Assembly: GCA_007692755.1 (NCBI GenBank) | Contig: REBL01000256.1 | Coordinates: 62,001 to 126,000 of the forward strand | Source of the DNA: Nodularia sp. (in: cyanobacteria) | Lineage (GTDB): Bacteria; Cyanobacteriota; Cyanobacteriia; Cyanobacteriales; Nostocaceae | DNA: 64,000 nucleotides | Reading direction: 5' to 3' | Part shown: positions 26,416-34,595 of the stretch, one piece after another | How positions within the stretch are numbered: the stretch's first letter is position 1 | How the letters are laid out: each line of letters starts with the position of its first letter | Program-made: the position numbers and the translations under genes | Notes under the pieces: generated by a model | The model's input: the letters and a program-made list of their open reading frames with translations, nothing else | Told to the model about the DNA's origin: nothing | The model's database searches: none

Positions 26416-27309
26416 TCAGGTGTCCAGCAGTTTTAGCAATCTATTTTGATTAAATTTCAATATTGTTTGGGCAAATTCAATTGCTGTTGGCGATATGCGA
26501 TGAGATGGTATGCGTTCAAACAGCTTTAAAGTATCATTGCTGGACACCCTTGCTAGTTTCTCTAACCATATCCTGGCAGCTTCTGGATAAAGTTGTTGGA
26601 CTTCACAAAAAGCATCAAAAGTTTTTAGAGGTTTTTCTCCTCCAGAACTAGGATAAATCAAGGAACGACACTTTTCGGCATAACCTGTGACAGATTTATT
26701 CTTCAACTTCAAGCGTCTTTTTTCATCGGACATTTCTCTACCAATGCTAGAAGCGTGGTCATAAGTTGGGGCTAAATGAATCTTCTCGGCAAAAATTATA
26801 TATGCCCAATTTTCGTGATGTCTATCAGTATTGCCTATCCAGGCATCTAAGAGTAAATATCCCACAAAAACTTCCATTGCCAGGCTAATTCCTGCTGGTA
26901 GTATGCATTCAAGGGGCAAATTGACCGAGCCACTTTCTATAGCGTTCGATATATTTTCAATGGTGTGTTTAGTCAGGTCTTTAGAATCTTGTGGATAATC
27001 AGGTACTATTGGAGCTAGAATTTCATTCCCCAAAGTTAGGATTCCACGTTCAGGTAAAAAACAGGGTGTAATAATGCCATTTTCACCATTAAATGTGGCT
27101 AATTCATAAACAGCATGGGGTAAGTCCAGCAAATTACACAACTCAGATGCTATCTTCTCTGACCAATCCTCACCTGTGTTTTGTCTGGTTTTTTTGTAGA
27201 GGTAAGGTAGGTTTTGATAGCGAAACCAAAACTTTTCTTTTGTTCCTAAATCCTCATCAGCTTCAGGCGCATCTGGCGGAATCTCAATGATGGGAAACTG
27301 TTCTGTCAT
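26416..27309 (-). CDS. HipA-like serine/threonine kinase core
   Basis: A 297-aa protein with the HipA kinase-core motifs. A nucleotide-binding Lys lies in YLYKKTR (K39/K40) with Glu51 in GEDWSEKIASEL. The catalytic loop is GNTDRHHENW (Asp and Asn of the DxHxxN type) and the metal site is LAPTYDHASSIG. The HipA N-terminal subdomain is missing here and appears in the next gene. HipA toxins phosphorylate aminoacyl-tRNA synthetases or other targets and cause growth arrest; the target is unknown here. No HipB-like helix-turn-helix antitoxin is nearby. It starts 12 bases after the gluconokinase stop on the same strand, so co-transcription is likely. Confidence 0.8.
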   Translation of the reverse strand: MTEQFPIIEIPPDAPEADEDLGTKEKFWFRYQNLPYLYKKTRQNTGEDWSEKIASELCNLLDLPHAVYELATFNGENGIITPCFLPERGILTLGNEILAPIVPDYPQDSKDLTKHTIENISNAIESGSVNLPLECILPAGISLAMEVFVGYLLLDAWIGNTDRHHENWAYIIFAEKIHLAPTYDHASSIGREMSDEKRRLKLKNKSVTGYAEKCRSLIYPSSGGEKPLKTFDAFCEVQQLYPEAARIWLEKLARVSSNDTLKLFERIPSHRISPTAIEFAQTILKFNQNRLLKLLDT

Positions 27310-27321
27310 GCTGAAAATCGC

Positions 27322-27807
27322 CTAAATCCCCAAAACCTTTTTCAGGTTCTGCACAATGAGTTGGGGTGGCTCAGAAACATCTATACAAATCGCATCATCT
27401 GGCTCCTCAAGGTCATCTAATTGGCTGCTGAGTAGTTTTTCTGACATAAAATGATTTTGCCTTCCTATGAGCCGCTGTTGGAGCAAATCTAAATTGCCTT
27501 GGAGGTAAATTATCTTGGTACATTCAGTATCTAATACCAAATATTGGCGATAATCAGCTTTGAGGGCGGAACAGGCTAAGACTATATTGGCATTTTCTTT
27601 TAACCATAGCGCGATCGCTGTTTGCAAGTCTTTTAGCCAAGGCTTTCTATCGGCATCATTCAGGGGGATACCTAGCCGCATTTTTTCGATGTTATCTATG
27701 GAGTGAAATTCGTCAGCGTCTTTGAATTCCCAGTTTAAGGCATCGGCGAGTAGTTGACCGATGGTGGTTTTTCCGGAACCGGAGACACCCATGATGATTA
27801 TGATCAT
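27322..27807 (-). CDS. gntK: Gluconokinase
   Basis: A 161-aa P-loop kinase of the GntK/thermoresistant type. Walker A GVSGSGKTT is at residues 7-15; the substrate motif DADEFHSIDNIEKMRLGIPL, PWLKDLQTAI and the CSALKADYR segment are all characteristic. It converts gluconate to 6-phosphogluconate, feeding the oxidative pentose phosphate or Entner-Doudoroff route. It is the first gene of a probable three-gene unit with the HipA-like kinase and HIRAN protein; the functional link is unclear. Confidence 0.9.
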   Translation of the reverse strand: MIIIIMGVSGSGKTTIGQLLADALNWEFKDADEFHSIDNIEKMRLGIPLNDADRKPWLKDLQTAIALWLKENANIVLACSALKADYRQYLVLDTECTKIIYLQGNLDLLQQRLIGRQNHFMSEKLLSSQLDDLEEPDDAICIDVSEPPQLIVQNLKKVLGI

Positions 27808-27811
27808 TGTT

Positions 27812-27860
27812 TTTAACGCAGAGGGACGCGGAGGTTAACGCAAAGGTTCGCGGAGAGGAG
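27812..27860. repeat. GCAGAGG/GCGGAGG repeat relic
   Basis: AACGCAGAGGGACGCGGAGG and a following partial unit (AACGCAAAGGTTCGCGGAG) are fragments of a repeat common in Nostoc-type spacers. Related pieces lie at 29496-29528 and 30688-30715. Confidence 0.45.
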
Positions 27861-27862
27861 AG

Positions 27863-28591
27863 TTAGATTTTGAGTTTTGCTAAACCTATATAGCTTATGC
27901 CTTCTGGAGATACATCGAACCGACAGGGTAATACTTCTAGGCCGAGTGCGATCGCACTTCGTAAGAGTTTACCATATACTGGGTCTGTAATATCACCAGG
28001 GGAAAACTCCGTACAATCACCTCTGTTGATGAAGTACAACATCACCGCACGGGTTTGGGGTAGTAGTGCTGTTAATTCCCGTAAATGCTTTTGTCCTCTG
28101 GTGGTTTCGGTGTCGGGAAATATTGCTAAAGTTCCTTGCGCCCAAGTTGTATTTTTGACTTCTAAATAAATGGGGCGTTCTTCATTGCTACCTGTTAAGA
28201 AGAAATCTACCCGACTTTTTTTATCTTGTCCATAAACTACTTCGCCTTTGATTTGGCTATAATCTCCCAATTCGGGGAAGAGGTATTTTGCTAATGCTAG
28301 TTTGACTATCCGGTTGGGTAACATGGTATTCACTCCTACCCAAGTTGGCTGGTTATCATCTACCTGAATCAATTCCAAGGTGTAACCCAATTTGCGCTGA
28401 GGATTATCACTTTTAGATACTTGTACAGCACTACCAATAGTAGAGACTCCAGTCATCGGCCCCGTGTTAGGACAATGTGCTGTGACGATTTCGCCAGAAT
28501 CAAGTTGAACATCAGCAAAAAAGCGCTTGTAGCGCTTGAGTAATATTCCTGAATATAGAGGTGGGTAGTTGTAAAGCCAGTCAATCATCAT
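27863..28591 (-). CDS. sfsA: DNA/RNA nuclease SfsA
   Basis: About 242 aa, the normal SfsA length. The N-terminal OB-like half has LKRYKRFFADVQLDSGEIVTAHCPNTGPM. The C-terminal nuclease-like half has SRVDFFLTGSNEERPIYLEVKNTTW (Asp...Glu-Val-Lys, a PD-(D/E)XK-type site) and DTETTRGQKHLREL. SfsA was first known as a sugar-fermentation regulator and is now seen as a nuclease-fold protein. I use the ATG at 28591. A 55-base spacer separates it from gntK, so co-transcription is possible but a repeat relic intervenes. Confidence 0.9.
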   Translation of the reverse strand: MMIDWLYNYPPLYSGILLKRYKRFFADVQLDSGEIVTAHCPNTGPMTGVSTIGSAVQVSKSDNPQRKLGYTLELIQVDDNQPTWVGVNTMLPNRIVKLALAKYLFPELGDYSQIKGEVVYGQDKKSRVDFFLTGSNEERPIYLEVKNTTWAQGTLAIFPDTETTRGQKHLRELTALLPQTRAVMLYFINRGDCTEFSPGDITDPVYGKLLRSAIALGLEVLPCRFDVSPEGISYIGLAKLKI

Positions 28592-28775
28592 CAAACCTAT
28601 GTGCTGTCACTGAATATACATTTATTTTTGTTTTATTTGTCATCTTCCCCAAAGATGAATAAATTACATATCACAATTTGTCAATTTCTGTAGTCTATTT
28701 GACGACATTTTCCGAAAAAGCCGCCTATACTCAGTCATATAAACCTCTCATCCTGAAATATGGGGGAGGATTGAA

Positions 28776-29468
28776 ATGTGTAAGAAGGTAAATCCTATGC
28801 AAAAAGTATGGGAATCAACGGAATTAGAATACGCCTTTTTGTTTACCCTCAGAAAGGTAAATTCCATAAATCCAGAAGGTTTCAAGCCATTTTTTAATAA
28901 TCTACCTACTGACCCTTATATCAAAGGTAATTATCGTTCGAGACGATTATCTCGGTTCATCGCTGACGGAGATAAATTAATTAAATTACCTCATGGCTAC
29001 CTTTTCCAAGGTAAAGATTACAACCCATTATTGGGAGATATTAAACGAGAGTTTGCTGAATTAGAAGATGGAATTGTAGAACTTGATAGTTTCAAAAATC
29101 TAGTTTTAGCATTTAGTGATTCTTGTAAACTGCATCCAGAAGCAGAAATAGGAGTGCATCAAATTAGAACCATCTGTTCCCCTAACAACTTAGGAAATCC
29201 AGCCCCCGAAGGAATCCATCAAGATGGTACAGACTTTATTGGCATCTTCTCTGTAAATAGAGAAAATATTCAAGGTGGAGAAACCCACTTATACACAGCC
29301 AAAAAACAGAAACCCGTATTTAGCAAAATTCTAAATCCCGGAGAACTATTATTAGTCAACGATCATGAATTTTTCCACTTTACCACACCCATCAAACCAC
29401 AAATAGAAGGACAAGGTATCAGAGACGTTTTCGTCTTAACCTCCCCCAGCTTATTAATAGATTACTAA
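28776..29468 (+). CDS. 2-oxoglutarate/Fe(II) dioxygenase, amino-acid hydroxylase type
   Basis: A 230-aa protein of the 2OG-Fe dioxygenase family that includes free-amino-acid hydroxylases such as isoleucine dioxygenase. The facial triad is His148-x-Asp150 (EGIHQDGTDF) and His201 (DHEFFHFTTPI); Arg216 (GQGIRDVFVL) would bind 2-oxoglutarate. A strong Shine-Dalgarno (GGGAGG) precedes the ATG at 28776. The substrate is unknown. Divergently there is only sfsA, and the DUF711 gene converges on it. No peptide synthetase or biosynthetic cluster is nearby, so a stand-alone metabolite hydroxylase is likely. Confidence 0.85.
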   Translation: MCKKVNPMQKVWESTELEYAFLFTLRKVNSINPEGFKPFFNNLPTDPYIKGNYRSRRLSRFIADGDKLIKLPHGYLFQGKDYNPLLGDIKREFAELEDGIVELDSFKNLVLAFSDSCKLHPEAEIGVHQIRTICSPNNLGNPAPEGIHQDGTDFIGIFSVNRENIQGGETHLYTAKKQKPVFSKILNPGELLLVNDHEFFHFTTPIKPQIEGQGIRDVFVLTSPSLLIDY

Positions 29469-29535
29469 TCCCATTCTCTCTCTTCCCTTCTTCCTTTGTG
29501 TACTTCGTGTCCTTTGCGGTTCGTTCCTCCAAAAT

Positions 29536-30684
29536 TCAATCCACAGCAAAAATGCAACAATCAACAAGATAAGGGGAATTGAAACTAGTCATTTCCCCAG
29601 CCTTTTTATTAGGAATCGGAAACAATCTAGCTGATAAAGGCTTATTCAACTTAATAGCTAAAGTTGCCAAATCGATTAATATAGCAGCAATCTTGTCAAC
29701 TGTAACATCACCAGGAATTGGGACTGTATCCAGCCCACAGCCACAAACAGCCGAATATAATAATAAATTAGTAATATCATAAGTTTGCTCATTAGCCCTA
29801 GTAGCTAGACCAACATCTTCGCATACGGGTAACATCAAACCAGAATAACCACAAATTTTCACAGAAACACCTTTCAAAACACGAGTCAACATTCCTGAAA
29901 TAGCTAAAGTGCCTGGATGTCCAAACTTACCAGACATGATTTTTTCATAAGCAAAAGCAATACTATTTGCTTGATCTAAAGATGGTGCTAGAGATGTATC
30001 AATGCCGTTGTATTGGACAGCGAATTTTTGAGATATTTCCTCAGCAATCTTGGCAACTTTGATTAACTCTATTTCTAAAATTGATTGCAGTGCTATTTCT
30101 GCTGATTGTATATTATCGGCTTGAGAAAATGCTTGATTTACTAATTCACCCAATTCTAACCCGATACCAAAAGAAGTGTCACCTAGATGATATGCTGTAG
30201 GAAAAAATGGAATTCCAGGCTGGCAGTTTGCCCATGCACAATAGCGAAAATTTCCATACCCATGTTCACTTTCTTCGGCAATGCGTTTAATACTTTTAGC
30301 AGATTCCCGCACATTTTTAAAGTTGATGCCTATTTTTTGGTTACCAAGTTGGCTAGAACAGTAAATAATTGAGGTATTCTTAATAATATCGGGAATTAAA
30401 GCTATGGTTTCGGGTTTGCTAGCATAACCAATATTAAAAAAGCTGATATCTAGACTTTGACAGGTTTCTTCTAGTGTTTGAACTTCGTGGAGAATATCAA
30501 TTTTTGATAAGCCGAATAAATACTCTTCCCATGAGTTGGTTGTAATTCTGGTTGTTTGAACTTCATATCCTTGTTGTGCAAATATTTCTTTTGCTTTTTG
30601 GTTAAATTCATGGGCTTGTTTGATTTTATCGGTATCTTTGGGAGGTAGAAGTGATATTCCTGTGGTGATGGTTCTAATTTTCAT
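29536..30684 (-). CDS. DUF711 (UPF0210-like) protein
   Basis: A 382-aa protein of the DUF711 family, distantly related to glycyl-radical-like enzymes by fold. Diagnostic segments are MKIRTITTGISL, FFPTAYH, the central SLAPSLDQANSIA, and GLDTVPIPGDVTVDKIAAIL with KPLSARLFPIPNKKAGE at the C-terminus. It lacks the usual glycyl-radical loop, and its biochemical function is not established. A cysteine pair (SAVCGCGLD) precedes the conserved GLDTVP motif. It is a single gene, convergent with the dioxygenase gene. Confidence 0.82.
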   Translation of the reverse strand: MKIRTITTGISLLPPKDTDKIKQAHEFNQKAKEIFAQQGYEVQTTRITTNSWEEYLFGLSKIDILHEVQTLEETCQSLDISFFNIGYASKPETIALIPDIIKNTSIIYCSSQLGNQKIGINFKNVRESAKSIKRIAEESEHGYGNFRYCAWANCQPGIPFFPTAYHLGDTSFGIGLELGELVNQAFSQADNIQSAEIALQSILEIELIKVAKIAEEISQKFAVQYNGIDTSLAPSLDQANSIAFAYEKIMSGKFGHPGTLAISGMLTRVLKGVSVKICGYSGLMLPVCEDVGLATRANEQTYDITNLLLYSAVCGCGLDTVPIPGDVTVDKIAAILIDLATLAIKLNKPLSARLFPIPNKKAGEMTSFNSPYLVDCCIFAVD

Positions 30685-30808
30685 TTTTTATTTAACCGCC
30701 AAGTACGCCAAGACGCAGAGAGAAGAAATAAATTTAAATTGGGGAATTAGCTAAATTTAAGTTGAATATTTAACATATAAGTGGGATGTCTATCTGGTTG
30801 AGTTAACT

Positions 30809-32077
30809 ATGAGTGACGAATTTTACAATCAAGGACTGAAAAAGGCTAAAGAGAAAGACTATGCTGGCGCTATTGAGGAATTTAGCCATTCTTTAGAATG
30901 GACACCTTATTTTGCTGATGCTTTTTTACAACGGGGTTTGGCTTATTATCACTCAGGGGATATTCACAAAGCTGTTTCAGATTATACAGAAGCGGTGAGG
31001 TTGAATCCTGGGAGTATGGATGCGTATTATTGTCGGGGTTTGGCTAGGGTAGAACTGAAAAATTTACCTGGGGCTTTGAGTGATGTAGACATAGCGATTC
31101 GCCTCAATTATCATTATGCACCGGCTCATAATCTGCGGGGGATAATCCGAAGGAAACAGGGTTTTATTCCCGATGCGATCGCCAGCTTTAAAAAAGCCGC
31201 AGAATTATATTTAGCACAAAAGGACGCAGCTAATTGTCGTCTGTGTATGGAAAAAATTAAACAGTTACAACCACCACCAAAACCTGTTGTAAAATCAAGT
31301 AGTTCTACGAATGAGCCGATATTATCAACAAAGGCATATTTTACCCAGCTATTAGAAAAAGCCGAAACAGGAAATACCCGTGAAGCGATCGCGGATGTAA
31401 ACTGGATATTACAAGCTGACCCACAAGATGCCCAAGCTTATTGCTGTCGTGGGGTAATCCGCTGTAAAATGGGCAAATATCAAGAAGCGATCGCTGATTT
31501 TAATCAAGCGTTATATCTCAATTTTACAGATGTGGCTGTTTATCGTAATCGTGGAAAAGCCCGTTCACTTTTGGGTGATCATCAAGGTGCGATCGCAGAT
31601 TTTAATCAAGCTATCAAAATCCAACCCCAGGATGCCTTAGTATATACCGCCAGAGGTAACGCTTACAGAACATCTGGTAATTATCTCGATGCCATTCAAG
31701 ATTATAGCCAAGCCTTACAAATTAATCCCAATGATGCCCAAGCTTACTACAATCGTGGCATTGCCTATACTTGTTTAGAAGAAATGCAAAGTGCTGTTGC
31801 AGATTATCAACAAGCAGCGAGTATCTTTTGTGAAAAAGAAGATTGGGAAAATTACCATCAAGTATTAAATAGTTTGAAAAATATTCAAACATCTAGCCCT
31901 GAGACAAAAAAGCAAAACTATAATTTGTTGCGTCAAAAATTATTACGAATGGTGGGAGGATATTGGGAAATTGCCCAAAGATTAATTGATCAACAACAAG
32001 AATACAATCCGGGGATGTCAGACGAATGGTATTTACAAAAAGTGATCGCTGATTTAGAACGCGATCGCGGTCGGTAA
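30809..32077 (+). CDS. Tetratricopeptide repeat protein
   Basis: A 422-aa soluble protein. Three to four TPR units lie at 4-140, a Ser/Pro-rich linker near 155-170, and a second set of five units at about 175-350 (for example CRGVIRCKMGKYQEAIADFNQAL and ARGNAYRTSGNYLDAIQDYSQAL). The last ~65 residues are helical and charged. No catalytic or membrane domain is present, so it is a scaffold or chaperone-type protein; its partner is unknown. Start ATG 30809; it converges with the Rpn-type gene 15 bases downstream. Confidence 0.8.
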   Translation: MSDEFYNQGLKKAKEKDYAGAIEEFSHSLEWTPYFADAFLQRGLAYYHSGDIHKAVSDYTEAVRLNPGSMDAYYCRGLARVELKNLPGALSDVDIAIRLNYHYAPAHNLRGIIRRKQGFIPDAIASFKKAAELYLAQKDAANCRLCMEKIKQLQPPPKPVVKSSSSTNEPILSTKAYFTQLLEKAETGNTREAIADVNWILQADPQDAQAYCCRGVIRCKMGKYQEAIADFNQALYLNFTDVAVYRNRGKARSLLGDHQGAIADFNQAIKIQPQDALVYTARGNAYRTSGNYLDAIQDYSQALQINPNDAQAYYNRGIAYTCLEEMQSAVADYQQAASIFCEKEDWENYHQVLNSLKNIQTSSPETKKQNYNLLRQKLLRMVGGYWEIAQRLIDQQQEYNPGMSDEWYLQKVIADLERDRGR

Positions 32078-32091
32078 AACCAGTACAATTG

Positions 32092-32883
32092 TCAGTTCTG
32101 GGTATTCTCCTGTGCAGCAATTCGGACAACTTCTACATCAACATTGAGTTGTTGAGCAATTTGTTCTATACTCATCCCTGTTTTTATTAACAGAGGCACT
32201 GCTGCTTTCAATACTTCTTCTCTACCCTCAGCTTTCGCGTCTTGATAAACTCTTGTTTCCTCTAAACTCAATCCCAGCATGGCTTCCACTTCCTCTCTAC
32301 TCAACGAAGAAAACTTATAAACGGCAATTGTGGTAATAATATCTATGATTTCGTTTTTTAGCAGTGCATCCCTTGACTCTAATTGTACCCGCTCAATTAA
32401 TTGTTTGGCTTGCTCTGCAATGCCTTTTTCTGAGGCAATAGTCAACTGCATTAAATTGATACCTATTGACTGCTGATTAAGAGTACCTAACTCATCCAAA
32501 TAAATTCGCTGTACTTGGTTGCTACTTAGAAACATTCTATGGGTTCTAGTATCGCTGGGTTCCAAGCTGCGTGATGGAAAAATTACCACACAATACCAGT
32601 CATCGTATTGAGACTGATTCCGGTTCAAATACATCAGCGACTCAGTAAAGAAACGATGATACAAAGCTTCATCTCGTTGAAATTGCACTTCTGCAAATAA
32701 AATAACTCTTGGTTTTGCATCTTCTGGAGGTAAAAATACTCCATCAATACGGAAAGTCGTTTCTTTCACTTCAACAGACTCAAATCGATAATTATGCGCC
32801 TGTTCAGTGCGGTAATCAATGAGTTCAAATATTAAAGCCGGAAAGCGTTTAAAAATTTGATAATAAATGGAATCGCGTTTCAC
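32092..32883 (-). CDS. Rpn-family PD-(D/E)XK nuclease (DUF2887 type)
   Basis: A 263-aa protein starting with GTG at 32883. The N-terminal half holds the Rpn/PDDEXK core: TFRIDGVFLPP (Asp), VILFAEVQFQRDE (Glu-x-Gln) and HRFFTESLMYLNR. The C-terminal part is helical (LSREEVEAMLGL) and ends in a short helix-turn-helix-like segment (MSIEQIAQQLNVDVEVVRIAA). Related proteins are recombination-promoting nucleases that often multiply in cyanobacterial genomes. It is single and not near a transposase. Confidence 0.83.
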   Translation of the reverse strand: MKRDSIYYQIFKRFPALIFELIDYRTEQAHNYRFESVEVKETTFRIDGVFLPPEDAKPRVILFAEVQFQRDEALYHRFFTESLMYLNRNQSQYDDWYCVVIFPSRSLEPSDTRTHRMFLSSNQVQRIYLDELGTLNQQSIGINLMQLTIASEKGIAEQAKQLIERVQLESRDALLKNEIIDIITTIAVYKFSSLSREEVEAMLGLSLEETRVYQDAKAEGREEVLKAAVPLLIKTGMSIEQIAQQLNVDVEVVRIAAQENTQN

Positions 32884-32980
32884 GAAAATATGATTATTAT
32901 TTGATTATTCAGTATTGATTGTATCATTTTTTTATCATGAGTGTGATTTAGCGGTATCATTGAAAATGAAATTAGCTAAA

Positions 32981-33018
32981 CCCGCCAGCAGCCTAGTGAG
33001 ACAAATGGCGGGTCTGTA
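32981..33018 (-). terminator. Hairpin downstream of the NDH-2 gene
   Basis: ACCCGCCA and TGGCGGGT form a perfect stem around a ~20-base loop. It lies between the NDH-2 stop (33102) and the Rpn gene start (32883), both leftward, so it can end the NDH-2 transcript. No clear U-tract. Confidence 0.5.
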
Positions 33019-33057
33019 GATAGGTTTAATGCCGTGCTACTAGTACAGCAAATCACC

Positions 33058-33106
33058 AATTACGAATTACGAACTACGAATTACGAATTACGAACTACGA
33101 ACTAAA
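33058..33106. repeat. STRR: seven heptamers AATTACG/AACTACG
   Basis: Seven consecutive 7-base units alternate between AATTACG and AACTACG; the last is degenerate (AACTAAA). It is a short tandemly repeated repetitive sequence of the kind found in heterocystous cyanobacteria. The last unit contains the stop codon of the NDH-2 gene (33102-33104). Confidence 0.9.
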
Positions 33107-34463
33107 GCTTAACTGTTTCCTTCTTTTCTGGAGTCTGGTAAGCACTGCTATTGTCAAGGCTTTGGGCTTCTACAAAAGCTTCTCGACCTGTAATCAATCT
33201 AGAACGACGATTACGAGTGATATAATTCCACGCCCACTGAATTACTACTACTACTTTAGTGTCGAATTCAATTAAGAAGTAGATGTGAATTAATAACCAA
33301 AATACCCAAGCAATGAAACCTTTGAGTTTGATTAAGCCTAAATCTACAACAGCTAAATTTTGCCCAATCATCGCCAAACTACCCACGTCGTTGTAATGAA
33401 ATGGTGGCAAAGTCCGATTTTTCATCCGTTTTTGAATGAGTTTCGCTACATACTCACCTTGTTGTTTGGCTACCGGTGCAACACCAGGTAAGGGTTGACC
33501 ACTTTGATGGGAGAAGTTGGCTAAATCTCCCACTACGAAAATGTTTGGATAACCCTTGATCGTCAAGTCCGGTTCTACCATCACACGTCCGGCGTGATCG
33601 CACTCTACATCTGTAGTGTGTTCTAGTATTTTTCCCATTGGGGAAGCTTTAACACCTGCGGCCCACAAGATAGTTTTGGCGGCTAGGTTGCTGATTTCAT
33701 CGCCTTCCTTGAAAGTAACGATGTTATTTTCAATATTTGTGACTCTGGCTTTAGTGTGAACCTCCACACCCAAGGATTCCAAAGCTTCTGCTGCTGCTTG
33801 GGATAAGTCTGGCGACATATATGGAAGGATGCGATCGCGCCCTTGCAATATTAAGATTCTCGTTTCTGAGGTGCTGATATTGCGGAAATCTTCGTGGAGA
33901 GTTTTGTATGCTAACTCGGCGATCGCACCTGCTAATTCTACACCAGTCGGACCTGCTCCCACAACCACAAAAGTCAACAAAGCCCGGCGTTTTTCGGGAT
34001 CATTTTCTTTTTCTGCGGCTTCAAAGGCGGAAAAGATCCGGCGACGTATTTCTATCGCATCTTCAACAGTTTTCAACCCAGGCGCAAAATCTTTCCATTC
34101 ATCCTTACCAAAATAGGAATGGTTAGCACCTGTGGCGACAATTAATGTATCGTAAGGAATGACTTGATCATCCAAAACAACTTCTTGCGCTTTGGAATCA
34201 ATATTATTTACTTCTCCCAACAATACTCGTGTATTCTTGCTTTTTCTGAGTACAGATCGCAATGGTGAGGAAATATCAGCAGGTGATAGCGTACCTGTAG
34301 CAACTTGATATAAAAGCGGCTGAAATAGGTGAAAGTTACGTTTATCGATCAGAGTAATATTTACATTCGCTTTCGCAAGAGTCTTAGCTGTATAAAGTCC
34401 ACCAAAGCCACCACCAACGATTACAACTTTATGTGGTGCATTATTCTCAAGTGACGCTACCAT
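33102..34463 (-). CDS. Type II NADH dehydrogenase (NDH-2)
   Basis: I start at the ATG at 34463 (AGGAAA upstream), giving 453 aa; the upstream start lacks a ribosome-binding site. Two Rossmann motifs are clear: VVIVGGGFGGLYTAKTL for FAD and FVVVGAGPTGVELAGAIAEL for NAD(P)H. Also present are the quinone-site region (GVAPVAKQQGEYVAK) and a C-terminal amphipathic membrane anchor (WVFWLLIHIYFLIEF). The enzyme passes electrons from NAD(P)H to plastoquinone without pumping protons and in cyanobacteria may monitor redox state. Its last codon and stop run into the heptamer repeat. Confidence 0.9.
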   Translation of the reverse strand: MVASLENNAPHKVVIVGGGFGGLYTAKTLAKANVNITLIDKRNFHLFQPLLYQVATGTLSPADISSPLRSVLRKSKNTRVLLGEVNNIDSKAQEVVLDDQVIPYDTLIVATGANHSYFGKDEWKDFAPGLKTVEDAIEIRRRIFSAFEAAEKENDPEKRRALLTFVVVGAGPTGVELAGAIAELAYKTLHEDFRNISTSETRILILQGRDRILPYMSPDLSQAAAEALESLGVEVHTKARVTNIENNIVTFKEGDEISNLAAKTILWAAGVKASPMGKILEHTTDVECDHAGRVMVEPDLTIKGYPNIFVVGDLANFSHQSGQPLPGVAPVAKQQGEYVAKLIQKRMKNRTLPPFHYNDVGSLAMIGQNLAVVDLGLIKLKGFIAWVFWLLIHIYFLIEFDTKVVVVIQWAWNYITRNRRSRLITGREAFVEAQSLDNSSAYQTPEKKETVKL

Positions 34464-34595
34464 AATAAATATTTCCTGTGTTAAGACGCTTGTAACTATT
34501 CTTAACAAGAATCTAACAAGATTATGGTATGTGCTGCGGCTTGTTTAGAACATTTGAAAAAATCACGAAAGTAGCCAAAGTTATGATTAAGAAAA

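Noticed and set aside
32092-32883. Rpn-type gene considered as part of a transposon
   Set aside because: No transposase, terminal repeats or target duplication; stand-alone Rpn genes are common in cyanobacteria.
33058-33106. Regular short repeats considered as a CRISPR array
   Set aside because: Units are seven bases with no spacers and no cas genes nearby; this is a heptamer STRR.
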